Shown here: piece by piece, positions 8,798 to 17,240 of the stretch | Layout of the letters: every line of letters begins with the position of its first letter | Numbering within the stretch: the stretch's first letter is position 1 | Origin: Micromonospora wenchangensis | GTDB taxonomy: Bacteria > Actinomycetota > Actinomycetes > Mycobacteriales > Micromonosporaceae | Direction of reading: 5' to 3' | NCBI RefSeq assembly: GCF_002210435.1 | Contig: NZ_MZMV01000012.1 | Location: 86,986 to 150,985 of the forward strand | DNA: 64,000 nucleotides | Notes under the pieces: model-generated | Database searches by the model: none | What the model was told of the DNA's origin: nothing | Seen by the model: the letters and a program-made list of their open reading frames with translations, nothing else | Made by a program: the position numbers and the translations under genes

Positions 8798-9701
8798 GCG
8801 GGTGAAGGTGGAGGTCGACGGCCGGGCGCTGGAGCTGTCCAACCTGGACAAGGTGCTCTACCCGGAGGCGGGGTTCACCAAGGGCGAGGTGATCGACTAC
8901 TACACCCGGATCGCCCCGGTGCTGCTGCCGCACCTGGCCGACCGGGCGCTGACCCGGATCAGGTTCCCCAACGGCGTCACCGGCGGCTCGTTCTTCGAGA
9001 AGAACGCCCCCGCCGCCACCCCCGCCTGGGTACGCACCGAGACGCTGCCCGTGCCCGGGTCGAGCCGGGGACGGGAGACCATCGACTACGTGGTCGCCGA
9101 CGACCTGCCCACCCTGGTCTGGCTGGCCAACCTCGCCGCCCTCGAACTGCACACCCCGCAGTGGCGGATCGGCACCCACCCGGACCTGATGGTCGTCGAC
9201 CTCGATCCCGGCCCACCGGCGGGGTTGCCGCAGTGCTGCCAGGTGGCGCTCCTGCTGCGCGACCGCCTCGCCCGCGACGGGGTGGCGGCGTACCCGAAGA
9301 CCTCCGGCAAGAAGGGCATGCAGCTCTGCTGCCCGGTCAGCGCCACCCAGGACGCCGAGGTCGTCTCCGGCTACGCCAGGCGGGTCGCCCAGGAACTGGA
9401 ACGGGAACACCCGAAGCTGGTCGTGTCGAAGATGGCGAAGAACCTGCGGCCGGGGAAGGTCTTCATCGACTGGAGCCAGAACAACGCGGCGAAGACGACT
9501 GTCGCGCCGTACTCGCTGCGGGCGCAGCCGGTGCCGGCGGTGTCCACGCCGCTGACCTGGGACGAGGTCGAGGCGGGGGCGGCGGGGAAACGGCCTTCGG
9601 CGAAGCCGTACACCGCCGGGGAGGTGCTGCGGCGGGTGGAGAAGTCCGGCGACCTGCTCGCCCCGCTGCTCGACGGCGGCCCGGCGCTGCCGACGGCGTG
9701 A
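8790..9701 (+). CDS. LigD-type primase-polymerase for non-homologous end joining
   Basis: 303 aa from ATG 8790, overlapping the ligase stop. It matches the archaeo-eukaryotic primase fold of LigD polymerase domains: ELSNLDKVLYPEAGFTKGEVIDYY at the start, FFEKNAP, then MVVDLDPGPP carrying the metal-binding Asp pair, KTSGKKGMQL, and DWSQNNAAKTTVAPYSLRA near the end. It adds nucleotides, preferably ribonucleotides, to fill gaps at broken ends. Order with the ligase and divergent Ku makes a complete NHEJ set. Confidence 0.94.
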   Translation: MPERVKVEVDGRALELSNLDKVLYPEAGFTKGEVIDYYTRIAPVLLPHLADRALTRIRFPNGVTGGSFFEKNAPAATPAWVRTETLPVPGSSRGRETIDYVVADDLPTLVWLANLAALELHTPQWRIGTHPDLMVVDLDPGPPAGLPQCCQVALLLRDRLARDGVAAYPKTSGKKGMQLCCPVSATQDAEVVSGYARRVAQELEREHPKLVVSKMAKNLRPGKVFIDWSQNNAAKTTVAPYSLRAQPVPAVSTPLTWDEVEAGAAGKRPSAKPYTAGEVLRRVEKSGDLLAPLLDGGPALPTA

Positions 9702-9710
9702 GCTGTGCGA

Positions 9711-9751
9711 CGGCCCGGCCGACCCACAGCTGTGGCGGGTCGGCCGGGCCG
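9711..9751. terminator. Bidirectional hairpin terminator
   Basis: Perfect 15-bp arms CGGCCCGGCCGACCC / GGGTCGGCCGGGCCG around an 11-nt loop, between the convergent ends of the NHEJ polymerase gene (9701) and the phytase-like gene (9757). No T-tract, as usual in actinobacteria. Confidence 0.75.
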
Positions 9752-9756
9752 TCGAC

Positions 9757-12102
9757 TCAGCGCTGTCCGAAGACCTTCCGGTACGTGCCGAGGCGCAGCA
9801 GCACGGTCTCGCCGGTGGCGTCCAGCACGCCGTCGTTGTCGGTGATCGCGTACACCTGGCCGTCACCGCCGACGGTCAGCCCCTCCAGCTTCTCCTGGGT
9901 CCAGCCGTTGGTGGCCCGCAGCGCCGGCAGCACGTCGACGGCGAGGGTCTTGGGCAGCACGGTCAGCGGGCCGGCGGCGGCCGGACCGGTCGGCAGCGGC
10001 ACCGTGTAGATCCGCTTGACGGTGGCGGCCGGACCGTTGAGCTTGTCCCGTTCGATCACGGCGAGCCGGTCACCGACCACGGTGATCTCGGAGAGCCCCA
10101 TCCAGTCCCCGGGGACGGTGGTGCCCTCCAGCCGGTAGCCGAACCAGCTCCAACTGTCGGCGGTCACGTCGTACCTGCCGATCCGGACGACGCCGGCCGG
10201 GTCGGTGGCCACCTCCCGCTGGAGCACCGCCCAGACGATCTCCCGGCCGTGTCGGTCGGTGCTCGCGGTGACCCCCTCGAAGCCCTGCTTGCCCAGCCCG
10301 GCGGCGATGTCCGCCGGCAGTGGCACGGTCTGCTCGGTACGCCCGTCCCCGTTCAGCCGGACCAGCCTGTTCTCGCTGCCCTTCGCCCCCTCGACGGCCA
10401 GCCAGAAGCCGCCCTGTGGCCGGGCGAAGACCCCCTCCGCGTCGTACCCGACAGGGGTGCCGGCGGCGTCGGTCACGGTGGTCGCGTCGGTGATCACGGC
10501 AGGCGAGCGTCGGGTGTCGACGGTCAGGATCCGGGTCGGGGTGTACGCGGCGTCGGTGACGGTGTAGAGCTGCTGTGGCTGGCCCGGCACGGCGGACAGC
10601 GCGCCGAGCGCCCCCCAGCCGATCGGCGCGCCCGCGGCGTCGTCGGCCGAGACGATGCTCGGGAAGCCCGGGGTCTGCTCACCGAGCCGGTAGAGCGACA
10701 CCGAGGCGCGGACACCCACCGAGGCGTCGTCGGTCTCGCTGGAGACTGCGAGCAGGTCCCGGGAGGGGATGGGGAGCAGCCCCTCCGGGCCGTTGGTGGC
10801 GGGCAGCACCTGGCGCAGCACCGGGGCGGTGGGCCGGGTGAGGTCGTAGACGGCGACGAAGTTGCTCCGCTCCGACCCGACGAACGCGTACCGCACGCCG
10901 TGGTACTCGGCGACGGCCACGCCCTCCGGCTCGGTGCCCTTCTTGGCGGCCCGGTCGTTGTTGTGCAGCCCGTAGCGGACGGCCAGCCGTTCGAACGTGT
11001 TGCCGGCGTCCCAGACCACCTGGCCGGTCCGGCTGTCGAAGACCGACCAGCCCCGGGTGCCGCCCCGCCAGTCGCCCTCGTTGGCGGTGGCCAGGTAACG
11101 GTCGTTGATCCAGGCGACCGCGTCCGGCTCGCGGGGGACGTCGGTGATCGACCCGGTCAGGTCGGTCCGGCCGTCCTTGACCGTGTCGATGCCGCTGACC
11201 GAGGCGGTGCCGGCGCTGAACGCCCGGGTGATCCGGCCGGTGGGCAGGTCGATCAGGACGACGCCGTTGTTTTCCTGGAGGGTGACCGCGAGCTGGTTGC
11301 GCTCGTTGATCGAGACGTACTCGGGTTCCGGGTCGGTGGGCTCGGTGATCCCGGCGGCGGCCAGCACCGGCAACGCCCGGCCGTCGGGCGCGGTCAATGC
11401 GACGGTACGCAGCTTCCACCGCTGCGGCGTCGTCTTCCCGTCGAGGTCGATGAGCTGGACAAAACCGGCGGGTGCCTGTGGCAGGTCACCCTTCTTGTGA
11501 CCGGGTGGGGTGGCGTCCTCGTCCCGCTCGTTCTCGATGGCGATCGCCGCGTACCGCTCGTCGTGGCTGATCGCGATGGAATCGGGCTGCCCGCCGAGGT
11601 CGATGCTGCGCACCCGCTGCCGGGTGGCCAGCTCGATCACGTCGAGGCGGCCGGAGGGGGCGGTGTAGCTGGCGCTGGTGTTCACCACGACCAGCACGTA
11701 CCGGCCGACGACCGCCACCGAGGTCGGCTCGTCCTCGGCGTCGCCGAGCTGCGCCAGGGAGAGGGTGCCGAGACCGCGCGGCTGGTCCGCCCGGCCGATG
11801 TCGAGGAAGCCGATCCGCCGGGCCGCCGCATCGGTGTAGACCAGGGTACGGCCGTTCGGGCTGACCGCGGAGATCTCGGCGACCGTGGCGGTGGCCGGGT
11901 CCTCACCGGCCGGCCGGTTCTGGAACACCGGGTAGGTGGCGGTGCGGTCGAAGTTGAGCTTCCGGTCCGGGTATCCCCGGCTGGCCGCCGTACTGCCCGG
12001 GGCGGGGTGGTCCGGGGCGGCGACCGCACTGCCCGGGGCGGTCAGGGTGGCCAGCGCCAGGCCGGCCACCACCGTTGAGGCGAACACTCTTCTCGCTGTC
12101 AC
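9757..12102 (-). CDS. Secreted esterase-like/phytase-like beta-propeller protein
   Basis: 781 aa; GTG 12102 follows a strong GGAGGAG site. A Sec signal peptide is clear (RRVFASTVVAGLALATLTAPGSAVAA, cleavage after AVAA). The first 450 residues look like a repeated-strand propeller (SPNGRTLVYTD, SHDERYAAIAIEN, EPEGVAVAEYHGVRYAFVGS). The last 330 residues resemble the 'esterase-like activity of phytase' domain (GYDAEGVFARPQGGFWLAVEG, GLSEITVVGDRLAVIERDK, EKLEGLTVGGDGQVYAITDNDG). Acidic residues and Asp/Glu-rich loops suggest metal binding. Substrate is unknown; phosphate scavenging is one possibility. Confidence 0.85.
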   Translation of the reverse strand: MTARRVFASTVVAGLALATLTAPGSAVAAPDHPAPGSTAASRGYPDRKLNFDRTATYPVFQNRPAGEDPATATVAEISAVSPNGRTLVYTDAAARRIGFLDIGRADQPRGLGTLSLAQLGDAEDEPTSVAVVGRYVLVVVNTSASYTAPSGRLDVIELATRQRVRSIDLGGQPDSIAISHDERYAAIAIENERDEDATPPGHKKGDLPQAPAGFVQLIDLDGKTTPQRWKLRTVALTAPDGRALPVLAAAGITEPTDPEPEYVSINERNQLAVTLQENNGVVLIDLPTGRITRAFSAGTASVSGIDTVKDGRTDLTGSITDVPREPDAVAWINDRYLATANEGDWRGGTRGWSVFDSRTGQVVWDAGNTFERLAVRYGLHNNDRAAKKGTEPEGVAVAEYHGVRYAFVGSERSNFVAVYDLTRPTAPVLRQVLPATNGPEGLLPIPSRDLLAVSSETDDASVGVRASVSLYRLGEQTPGFPSIVSADDAAGAPIGWGALGALSAVPGQPQQLYTVTDAAYTPTRILTVDTRRSPAVITDATTVTDAAGTPVGYDAEGVFARPQGGFWLAVEGAKGSENRLVRLNGDGRTEQTVPLPADIAAGLGKQGFEGVTASTDRHGREIVWAVLQREVATDPAGVVRIGRYDVTADSWSWFGYRLEGTTVPGDWMGLSEITVVGDRLAVIERDKLNGPAATVKRIYTVPLPTGPAAAGPLTVLPKTLAVDVLPALRATNGWTQEKLEGLTVGGDGQVYAITDNDGVLDATGETVLLRLGTYRKVFGQR

Positions 12103-12186
12103 TGCTCCTCCGAACGTTTCGATTCGGACGGAGGCTGGCAGGCGTGACCGAGCGCAGGTCGACCAGCGGGTTAACGGCCGGCGACG

Positions 12187-12213
12187 GGCCGGCGGTGAGC
12201 TGGCTCGCCGGCC
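12187..12213 (-). terminator. Hairpin after the lipoprotein gene
   Basis: 8-bp arms GGCCGGCG / CGCCGGCC with an 11-nt loop, extended by weaker flanking pairs, about 60 nt past the stop of the minus-strand lipoprotein gene and upstream of the phytase-like gene. Confidence 0.4.
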
Positions 12214-12270
12214 TCGTCGTTTCGGCCGAACTTCCCTGGTCGAAACGGTGTCCGGGCAGGGCCGACCCGG

Positions 12271-12552
12271 TCACCGGTCGGTGATGACGCCGTTCGCGTC
12301 GATGCCGTGGTCCCGCCAGTAGACGTCCCACTCGTCGTCGACGTGCTGCGGGACCTTGCCCTGCGGGTACCGGACGTACGGCGCGGTCGGCTCCTGGCCG
12401 TCGGGGAAGCAGGCGCTGCCGCCCTGTCCACCCACCGCGATCGCCGGGTACTCGCCATCGCTGCAGATGCTCTCCCGGTAGCCGCAGCCGCTGGTCAACA
12501 GCAGGCCGCCCAGGCCCACCCCGGCAAGAACGATCATGATCCGCGTACGCAT
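12271..12552 (-). CDS. Small lipoprotein (SCO0607-type)
   Basis: 93 aa from ATG 12552. A signal peptide ends in a lipobox-like LTSGC, so Cys after the first 19-20 residues is the probable lipidation site. The mature part carries CSDGEYPA, GSACFPDGQEPTAPYVRYPQGKVPQHVDDEWDVYW, a pattern I recall from actinobacterial lipoproteins named after SCO0607. Function unknown; it would be anchored on the outer face of the membrane. Two further Cys residues may pair. Confidence 0.82.
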   Translation of the reverse strand: MRTRIMIVLAGVGLGGLLLTSGCGYRESICSDGEYPAIAVGGQGGSACFPDGQEPTAPYVRYPQGKVPQHVDDEWDVYWRDHGIDANGVITDR

Positions 12553-12652
12553 GGGTCGAGTCTCGTGGCGACGGGCGGCGCTGTCATGCGCACGCGTACT
12601 CAACTCTTCCCGGCTCGGTAGGGTGGGGCGTTCCGTCCGGACAGGAGGACCG

Positions 12653-13408
12653 ATGGTTGCCCACCTCGCCGTCACCACGTCGACCGACCTGCCTGAGCAG
12701 GCAGAACAGCCACTGCTGACCTACTGCGACGACGCAACCGGGGAGCGGACGGAGCTGACCGCGAAGCAGCTCGGTGACTGGGCGGCGCGCACCGCCGGTC
12801 TGCTGCGCGACGGGTGCGGGCTGGGGCCGGGCAGCCGGGTCGCGGTGCTGCTGCCGCCGCACTGGCGTACCGCTGCGGTGTTGCTCGGGGCCTGGTCGGT
12901 GGGGATGGCGGTGTCGTTCCGGCCGCGCGCCACCGCCGGGTTGCCGGTCCTCGAACCGGGTGGCGAACGGCCGTACGACGCGGTCTTCGTCACCCCGGAA
13001 CGCCTGGACGACTGGCTGGAGGACGTGCCGGACGGGGTGCACCGTTACCTCGTCGGCACCGCCCCCGGGCCGCTGACCGACGTGCCGGTGGGCTGGCTCG
13101 ACTGGTCCGCCGAGGTGCTGCGGCACACCGACACCCCGCCCGACTACGCCGCCGTGCACCCGGCCGCCCCGGCGACCCCCGACGGCACGAGCTACGGTGC
13201 CTGGGGACGCCTCGCCAGGGAGATCGCCGACCAGCTCGGCCTGCGCCCCGGCGACCGGCTGCTGGTCAACGCCGCCGAACACGAGCAGCCGGTGAAGTGG
13301 CTGTTGGCCCCGCTGGCGGTCGGCGCGTCCGTGGTCATCTGCGCCAACCTCGACCCCGCCACCCTGCCCACCCGGATCGCCACCGAACGAACCACCCACA
13401 CCCTCTGA
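12653..13408 (+). CDS. TIGR03089-family protein (truncated AMP-binding-like fold)
   Basis: 251 aa from ATG 12653, preceded by AGGAGG. The sequence follows the N-terminal part of acyl-AMP synthetases (LLTYCDDATGERTELTAKQLGDWAARTAGLLRDG, GSRVAVLLPPHWRTAAVLLGAW) but stops before the catalytic A8-A10 region and lacks the P-loop, matching the actinobacterial TIGR03089 family of unknown role. Not likely to adenylate anything by itself. Its end faces the SH3-like gene across a palindromic repeat. Confidence 0.85.
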   Translation: MVAHLAVTTSTDLPEQAEQPLLTYCDDATGERTELTAKQLGDWAARTAGLLRDGCGLGPGSRVAVLLPPHWRTAAVLLGAWSVGMAVSFRPRATAGLPVLEPGGERPYDAVFVTPERLDDWLEDVPDGVHRYLVGTAPGPLTDVPVGWLDWSAEVLRHTDTPPDYAAVHPAAPATPDGTSYGAWGRLAREIADQLGLRPGDRLLVNAAEHEQPVKWLLAPLAVGASVVICANLDPATLPTRIATERTTHTL

Positions 13409-13468
13409 CCCACCCCGCCCCGCGCCCGCCTCGCCCCGCGCCCGCCTCGCCCCGTTGGGGGTGCGTGC

Positions 13469-13528
13469 GGTGATCAAGAGGTTTGCGTCAGTCTTGATCT
13501 TCAAGTTGACGCAAACCTCTTGATCACC
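13469..13528. repeat. 60-nt palindromic repeat, family 1, copy A
   Basis: Perfect 22-bp inverted arms beginning GGTGATCAAGAGGTTTGCGT around a 16-nt loop that contains GATCTTCAA. A second copy with one arm mismatch and a similar loop lies at 42730-42789. Both sit between convergent genes, so a bidirectional terminator is likely, yet the conserved sequence including the loop also fits a dispersed repeat element. Confidence 0.85.
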
Positions 13529-13567
13529 GGGCTGGTGGTGGGGGTGGGGGTGTGTGTCGGTCAGGGG

Positions 13568-13864
13568 TCAGCAGGTGGTGTTGGTGGCGGGGACCCAGCC
13601 GTCCAGGGACGGGTCCTCCGCGCCGTGGCCGTAGATCCAGGTGTCGTTGTCCTCGGACCAGCCCTGACCGTGCCAGCGGAAGCCGCGACCGGCGGTCAGG
13701 GTGCGTAGCACCTGGCCGTGCGGTGCCGTGCGGAGCCAGGTGTTCTGCGTCAGGTTGCAGACGAAGCCGGGTGCGTCGCTGGCCGAGGCCGGCGTGGCGG
13801 CCACGACGGTGCCCGGGGCGACGACGAGCGCGATCGCCAGGGCGTGCAGAAGTCGGCGTTTCAC
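13568..13864 (-). CDS. Small secreted SH3-like protein
   Basis: 98 aa from GTG 13864, with AAGGGA upstream. The signal peptide RRLLHALAIALVVAPGTVVAATPASA ends in ASA. The mature 65 residues look like a bacterial SH3 domain (CNLTQNTWLRTAPHGQVLRTLTAGRGFRWHGQG, YGHGAEDPSLDGWV) with one Cys at each end (FVCNL and NTTC at the terminus) that could form a disulphide. Such domains often bind peptidoglycan or act in secreted complexes. Partner unknown. Confidence 0.82.
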   Translation of the reverse strand: MKRRLLHALAIALVVAPGTVVAATPASASDAPGFVCNLTQNTWLRTAPHGQVLRTLTAGRGFRWHGQGWSEDNDTWIYGHGAEDPSLDGWVPATNTTC

Positions 13865-13885
13865 TCGGAATCCCTTCGACGTGTC

Positions 13886-13910
13886 GGTGTCACTATCCAC
13901 TATGGACACC
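13886..13910. promoter_or_regulatory. Dyad upstream of the SH3-like gene
   Basis: GGTGTC...GACACC arms flank a direct repeat of ACTAT (ACTATCCACTAT), 22 bp before the SH3-like start codon. It may be an operator or part of the promoter. Confidence 0.35.
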
Positions 13911-13970
13911 GTACCGGCCGGGGGGCGTGGTTGCCGGGCGGGCGCGGCGTCTGGCGGCGGGACCGTCCAC

Positions 13971-14004
13971 TGAGTCGTCGACGTCATCAGCTCGAAAGGA
14001 CGCG
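13971..14004 (-). repeat. 34-nt repeat, family 3, copy 1
   Basis: On the minus strand the unit begins CGCGTCCTTTCGAGCTGATG and ends in TCA. Two related copies in opposite orientation lie at 21851-21884 and 21970-22003. This copy is single, between the SH3-like promoter and the XPB helicase terminator. Confidence 0.75.
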
Positions 14005-14019
14005 CACCGACCATCCACA

Positions 14020-14052
14020 CCCCCCGCCCGGGAACACCGGCCAGGCGGGGGG
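14020..14052 (-). terminator. Terminator of the XPB helicase gene
   Basis: 9-bp arms CCCCCCGCC / GGCGGGGGG with a 15-nt loop, 21 nt past the helicase stop. Confidence 0.6.
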
Positions 14053-14073
14053 AGCAGCGGGGCCCGAGCCGGG

Positions 14074-15753
14074 TCAGTCGACCGTGGGCAGCTTCGGGCC
14101 GAGGACGTCGTCGGCGTCGACGATCGTGTACGCGTACCCCTGCTCGGCGAGGAAGCGCTGCCGGTGGGCCGCGTACTCGGTGTCGATGGTGTCCCGGGAG
14201 ACCACCGTGTAGAAGTGCGCCTGCCGACCGTCGGCCTTCGGGCGGAGCACCCGGCCCAACCGCTGCGCCTCCTCCTGCCGGGAGCCGAACGTGCCGGACA
14301 CCTGGATCGCCACCGCCGCCTCGGGCAGGTCGATGGAGAAGTTGCCGACCTTCGAGATGACCAGCGTGCGCAGCTCACCCGAGCGGAACGCGTCGAACAG
14401 CCGCTCGCGCTCCTTGTTGGTGGTGGAACCCTGGATGATCGGCGCGTCCAGGTACTCCCCGAGCTGGTGCAACTGATCGATGTACGCCCCGATCACCAGC
14501 ACCTGGTCGTCGGGGTGCCGGCCGACCAGCGCCTTCACCACCGGCAGCTTCGTCCGGGCGGTCGCCGCCATCCGGTACCGCTCCTCAGCCTCCGCCGTCG
14601 CGTACGACATCCGCTCCGCGTCGGTCAGGGTGACCCGGACCTCGGTGCACTCGGCCGGGGCGATCCAGCCCTGCGACTCGATGTCCTTCCACGGCGCGTC
14701 GTACCGCTTGGGGCCGATCAGGCTGAACACGTCACCCTCCCGGCCGTCCTCGCGGACCAGGGTGGCGGTCAGGCCCAGCCGGCGGCGGGCCTGGAGGTCC
14801 GCGGTGAACCGGAAGATCGGCGCGGGCAGCAGGTGCACCTCGTCGTAGACGACCAGACCCCAGTCGCGGGCACCGAACAGGTCCAGGTGGGTGAACGCGC
14901 CACCGCGCCGCGAGGTGAGCACCTGGTACGTGGCGATGGTGACCGGACGGATCTCCTTGCGCTCGCCCGAGTACTCCCCGATCTCGTCCTCGGTGAGCGA
15001 GGTGCGGGCGATCAGCTCCCGCTTCCACTGCCGGCCCGCGACCGTGTTGGTGACCAGGATCAGCGTGGTCGCCTTCGCCTCGGCCATCGCCGCCGCGCCG
15101 ACCATGGTCTTCCCCGCCCCGCAGGGCAGCACCACCACCCCGGACCCGCCGGCCCAGAACGCCTCCGCCGCCTCCCGCTGGTACGACCGCAGCGTCCACG
15201 GTTTGCCGCCGTCCTTGCCGGCCTCGGTCAGCTCGATCGGGTGCGCCTCACCGTCGACGTACCCGGCCAGGTCCTCCGCCGGCCAGCCCAGCTTGAGCAG
15301 CGCCTGCTTCAGCCGGCCCCGCTCCGACGGGTGCACCCGGATCGTGTCGTCGTCGATCTTGTCACCGAGCATCCCGGCGAGCTTCTTGCTCTTGGCGACC
15401 TCGATCAGCACCATCCGGTCCAGCCCCCGCAGCACCAGGCCGTGCGCCGGGTCGTTGGCGAGCTGGAGCCGGCCGTACCGGTCCATCGTGTCGGCCACGT
15501 CCACCAGCAGGGCGTGCGGCACCGGGTAGCGGGAGAACTTGAGCAGCGCGTCGACCACGGCCTCGGCGTCGTGCCCGGCGGCGCGGGCGTTCCACAACCC
15601 CAGCGGGGTGAGCCGGTAGGTGTGCACGTGCTCCGGGGAACGCTCCAGCTCGGCGAAGGGCGCGATCGCCATCCGACAGGACTGGGCGTCCGGGTGGTCG
15701 ATCTCCAGCAGCAGCGTCTTGTCGGACTGCACGATCAGTGGTCCACCGCTCAC
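14074..15753 (-). CDS. XPB-type DNA repair helicase
   Basis: 559 aa from GTG 15753 behind GAGGAGG. An N-terminal XPB-specific domain (LIVQSDKTLLLEIDHP to about 200) precedes an SF2 core: Walker A PCGAGKTMVG, DEVH box VYDEVHLLPA, the RED motif (VREDGREGD) typical of XPB, and motif VI QRLGRVLRPK. It unwinds DNA 3' to 5' using ATP; in bacteria a role in nucleotide excision repair is assumed. Monocistronic, divergent from the L,D-transpeptidase gene. Confidence 0.95.
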   Translation of the reverse strand: MSGGPLIVQSDKTLLLEIDHPDAQSCRMAIAPFAELERSPEHVHTYRLTPLGLWNARAAGHDAEAVVDALLKFSRYPVPHALLVDVADTMDRYGRLQLANDPAHGLVLRGLDRMVLIEVAKSKKLAGMLGDKIDDDTIRVHPSERGRLKQALLKLGWPAEDLAGYVDGEAHPIELTEAGKDGGKPWTLRSYQREAAEAFWAGGSGVVVLPCGAGKTMVGAAAMAEAKATTLILVTNTVAGRQWKRELIARTSLTEDEIGEYSGERKEIRPVTIATYQVLTSRRGGAFTHLDLFGARDWGLVVYDEVHLLPAPIFRFTADLQARRRLGLTATLVREDGREGDVFSLIGPKRYDAPWKDIESQGWIAPAECTEVRVTLTDAERMSYATAEAEERYRMAATARTKLPVVKALVGRHPDDQVLVIGAYIDQLHQLGEYLDAPIIQGSTTNKERERLFDAFRSGELRTLVISKVGNFSIDLPEAAVAIQVSGTFGSRQEEAQRLGRVLRPKADGRQAHFYTVVSRDTIDTEYAAHRQRFLAEQGYAYTIVDADDVLGPKLPTVD

Positions 15754-15822
15754 GCCAGGTCCCCCTCCTCGGCCGGATTCCCCGACCGGCCGCGAAATCC
15801 CGCCGCAGGTCGACCATCCAGT

Positions 15823-15871
15823 GTTGCACGGGGGTGGGAGACTGCCAGAAAATCTTCGCAATGGGTGCAAC
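15823..15871. promoter_or_regulatory. Inverted repeat in a divergent promoter region
   Basis: GTTGCAC (15823-15829) and GTGCAAC (15865-15871) form 7-bp arms 35 nt apart between the XPB helicase and L,D-transpeptidase starts. Spacing fits a looped or paired operator; binder unknown. Confidence 0.3.
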
Positions 15872-15926
15872 GTTTCCCGGGGGACACACGTCTACCAGTG
15901 GGACGACCGATCCGGGGAGGCACACG

Positions 15927-16814
15927 ATGCAGGTCCGCCACAGAGCCCGGGTCGTCGCCCTGGCCATGGTCATGCTGGTCGGCGCCGGTGGGTGTGCGTC
16001 CGTGCCGCAGGCCGACCCGGGTGGCACCGGAGGAGGGCTCGCCCCGGTCGGCAGTGCGGAACAGGTAACGGGGGCGGGTGCCTCCTCCCTGCCCGACCAG
16101 CTGACCGGGTCCGACACGAAGCCCCGGCACCGGGAGAAGCCGCAGCCGAAGGTCCGCGCCACCAAGACCCCGAAGGCGTCGACCGGGCGTCGCCCGCGCG
16201 TCCCGCAGAAGTCCAACCAGACCCGCTGCCAGCTGGGCGAGCACCAGCGTGAGGTGGAGACGTACCTGGCCCGGCTGGGCGGGTTCGGCACGGTCACCGT
16301 GGACGGCCGGCAGACCGACGCCGACTGCGCCGCGATCAAGAAGTTCCAGCAGCGGTACGACATCCGTCCCGCCGAGGGTCGGGCCGGCCCGTTGACGTTC
16401 GACGTGGCGAAGCGACTGGCCACCACCGACGTCAAGCGCTGCTCCGCAGGCTCCGGCACCACCTTCTGCGTCGACCTGACCCGGCAGACCACCTGGGTGA
16501 TGCGCGACGGCAAGGTGGTCGCCAAGCCCACCGTCACCCGGACCGGGATGGCCGGGTACGCCACCCCCGCCGGCACGTACAAGGTGAACCTGCGCAACCT
16601 GAAGGAGTGGTCCAACCCGTACGAGGTGTGGCTGCCCTACTGGCAGCGCTTCAACGGCGGGATCGGCTTCCACGAGACCACCACCTACCTGCACAACGCG
16701 GGCATCGGCTCGCACGGCTGCGTCAACCTGCTGCACGCCGACGCGGTGCGCTGGTGGGAGCTGGGCAAGGTCGGCTCCCGGGTGGTCCTGGTCGGTCGCC
16801 GCCCCGGCACCTGA
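15927..16814 (+). CDS. Lipoprotein L,D-transpeptidase with peptidoglycan-binding domain
   Basis: 295 aa from ATG 15927, with GGGGAGG upstream. Signal peptide with lipobox-like AGGC (Cys near 25), a Pro/Lys linker, a peptidoglycan-binding domain (EVETYLARLGGFGTVTVDGRQTD...IKKFQQRYDI) and a C-terminal YkuD domain whose motif IGSHGCVNLLHADA provides the catalytic Cys (about residue 265) and His. It cross-links wall peptides (3-3 bonds) outside the membrane and would resist most beta-lactams. Followed by its own hairpin terminator. Confidence 0.94.
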   Translation: MQVRHRARVVALAMVMLVGAGGCASVPQADPGGTGGGLAPVGSAEQVTGAGASSLPDQLTGSDTKPRHREKPQPKVRATKTPKASTGRRPRVPQKSNQTRCQLGEHQREVETYLARLGGFGTVTVDGRQTDADCAAIKKFQQRYDIRPAEGRAGPLTFDVAKRLATTDVKRCSAGSGTTFCVDLTRQTTWVMRDGKVVAKPTVTRTGMAGYATPAGTYKVNLRNLKEWSNPYEVWLPYWQRFNGGIGFHETTTYLHNAGIGSHGCVNLLHADAVRWWELGKVGSRVVLVGRRPGT

Positions 16815-16842
16815 GCCCTCCGTCCACCCTGCCCGTCTCGCC

Positions 16843-16876
16843 TCCGGCCCCTCGGTAGTTCTCCATAGGGGCCGGA
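16843..16876 (+). terminator. Terminator of the L,D-transpeptidase gene
   Basis: 10-bp perfect arms TCCGGCCCCT / AGGGGCCGGA with a 14-nt loop, 28 nt after the stop. Confidence 0.6.
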
Positions 16877-16957
16877 TCGGGGGTATTTCCCCCTGTCCGT
16901 CCTGGCGACCGGGTGCCACCCTGGAAGCCGGGGGCCGGACGGGGTGGGAGGGCTGGG

Positions 16958-17209
16958 ATGACCGTCGACCACGAGATGATCGCCGAGGACGCGGCGAACG
17001 GCGAGCAGGTGACACCGACCGACGAGGTGTCCACGGCCACCATGGTCGGATACGCCGTCGCCGGGATCGCCGTCGTCGGCTGGTTCCTCTTCGGGTGGCT
17101 GGTGCAACGGCAGGGCTTCATCGACTCGGTCGGTGAGGCCGCCGGCACCAGCTTCGCCCTGCTGCTCATCGTCTCCGTCATCGGCACCGTCCGTCGCAGC
17201 CGCCGTTGA
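16958..17209 (+). CDS. Small membrane protein, unknown function
   Basis: 83 aa from ATG 16958. Acidic N-terminus followed by two predicted transmembrane helices (MVGYAVAGIAVVGWFLFGWLV and FALLLIVSVIGTV) and a short basic tail (RRSRR), giving both ends inside. No family recognised. Converges on the helicase-associated gene with a 31-bp gap. Confidence 0.7.
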   Translation: MTVDHEMIAEDAANGEQVTPTDEVSTATMVGYAVAGIAVVGWFLFGWLVQRQGFIDSVGEAAGTSFALLLIVSVIGTVRRSRR

Positions 17210-17240
17210 GCGGCAGCGGCGGACGGCACCGCCGGGGCGG

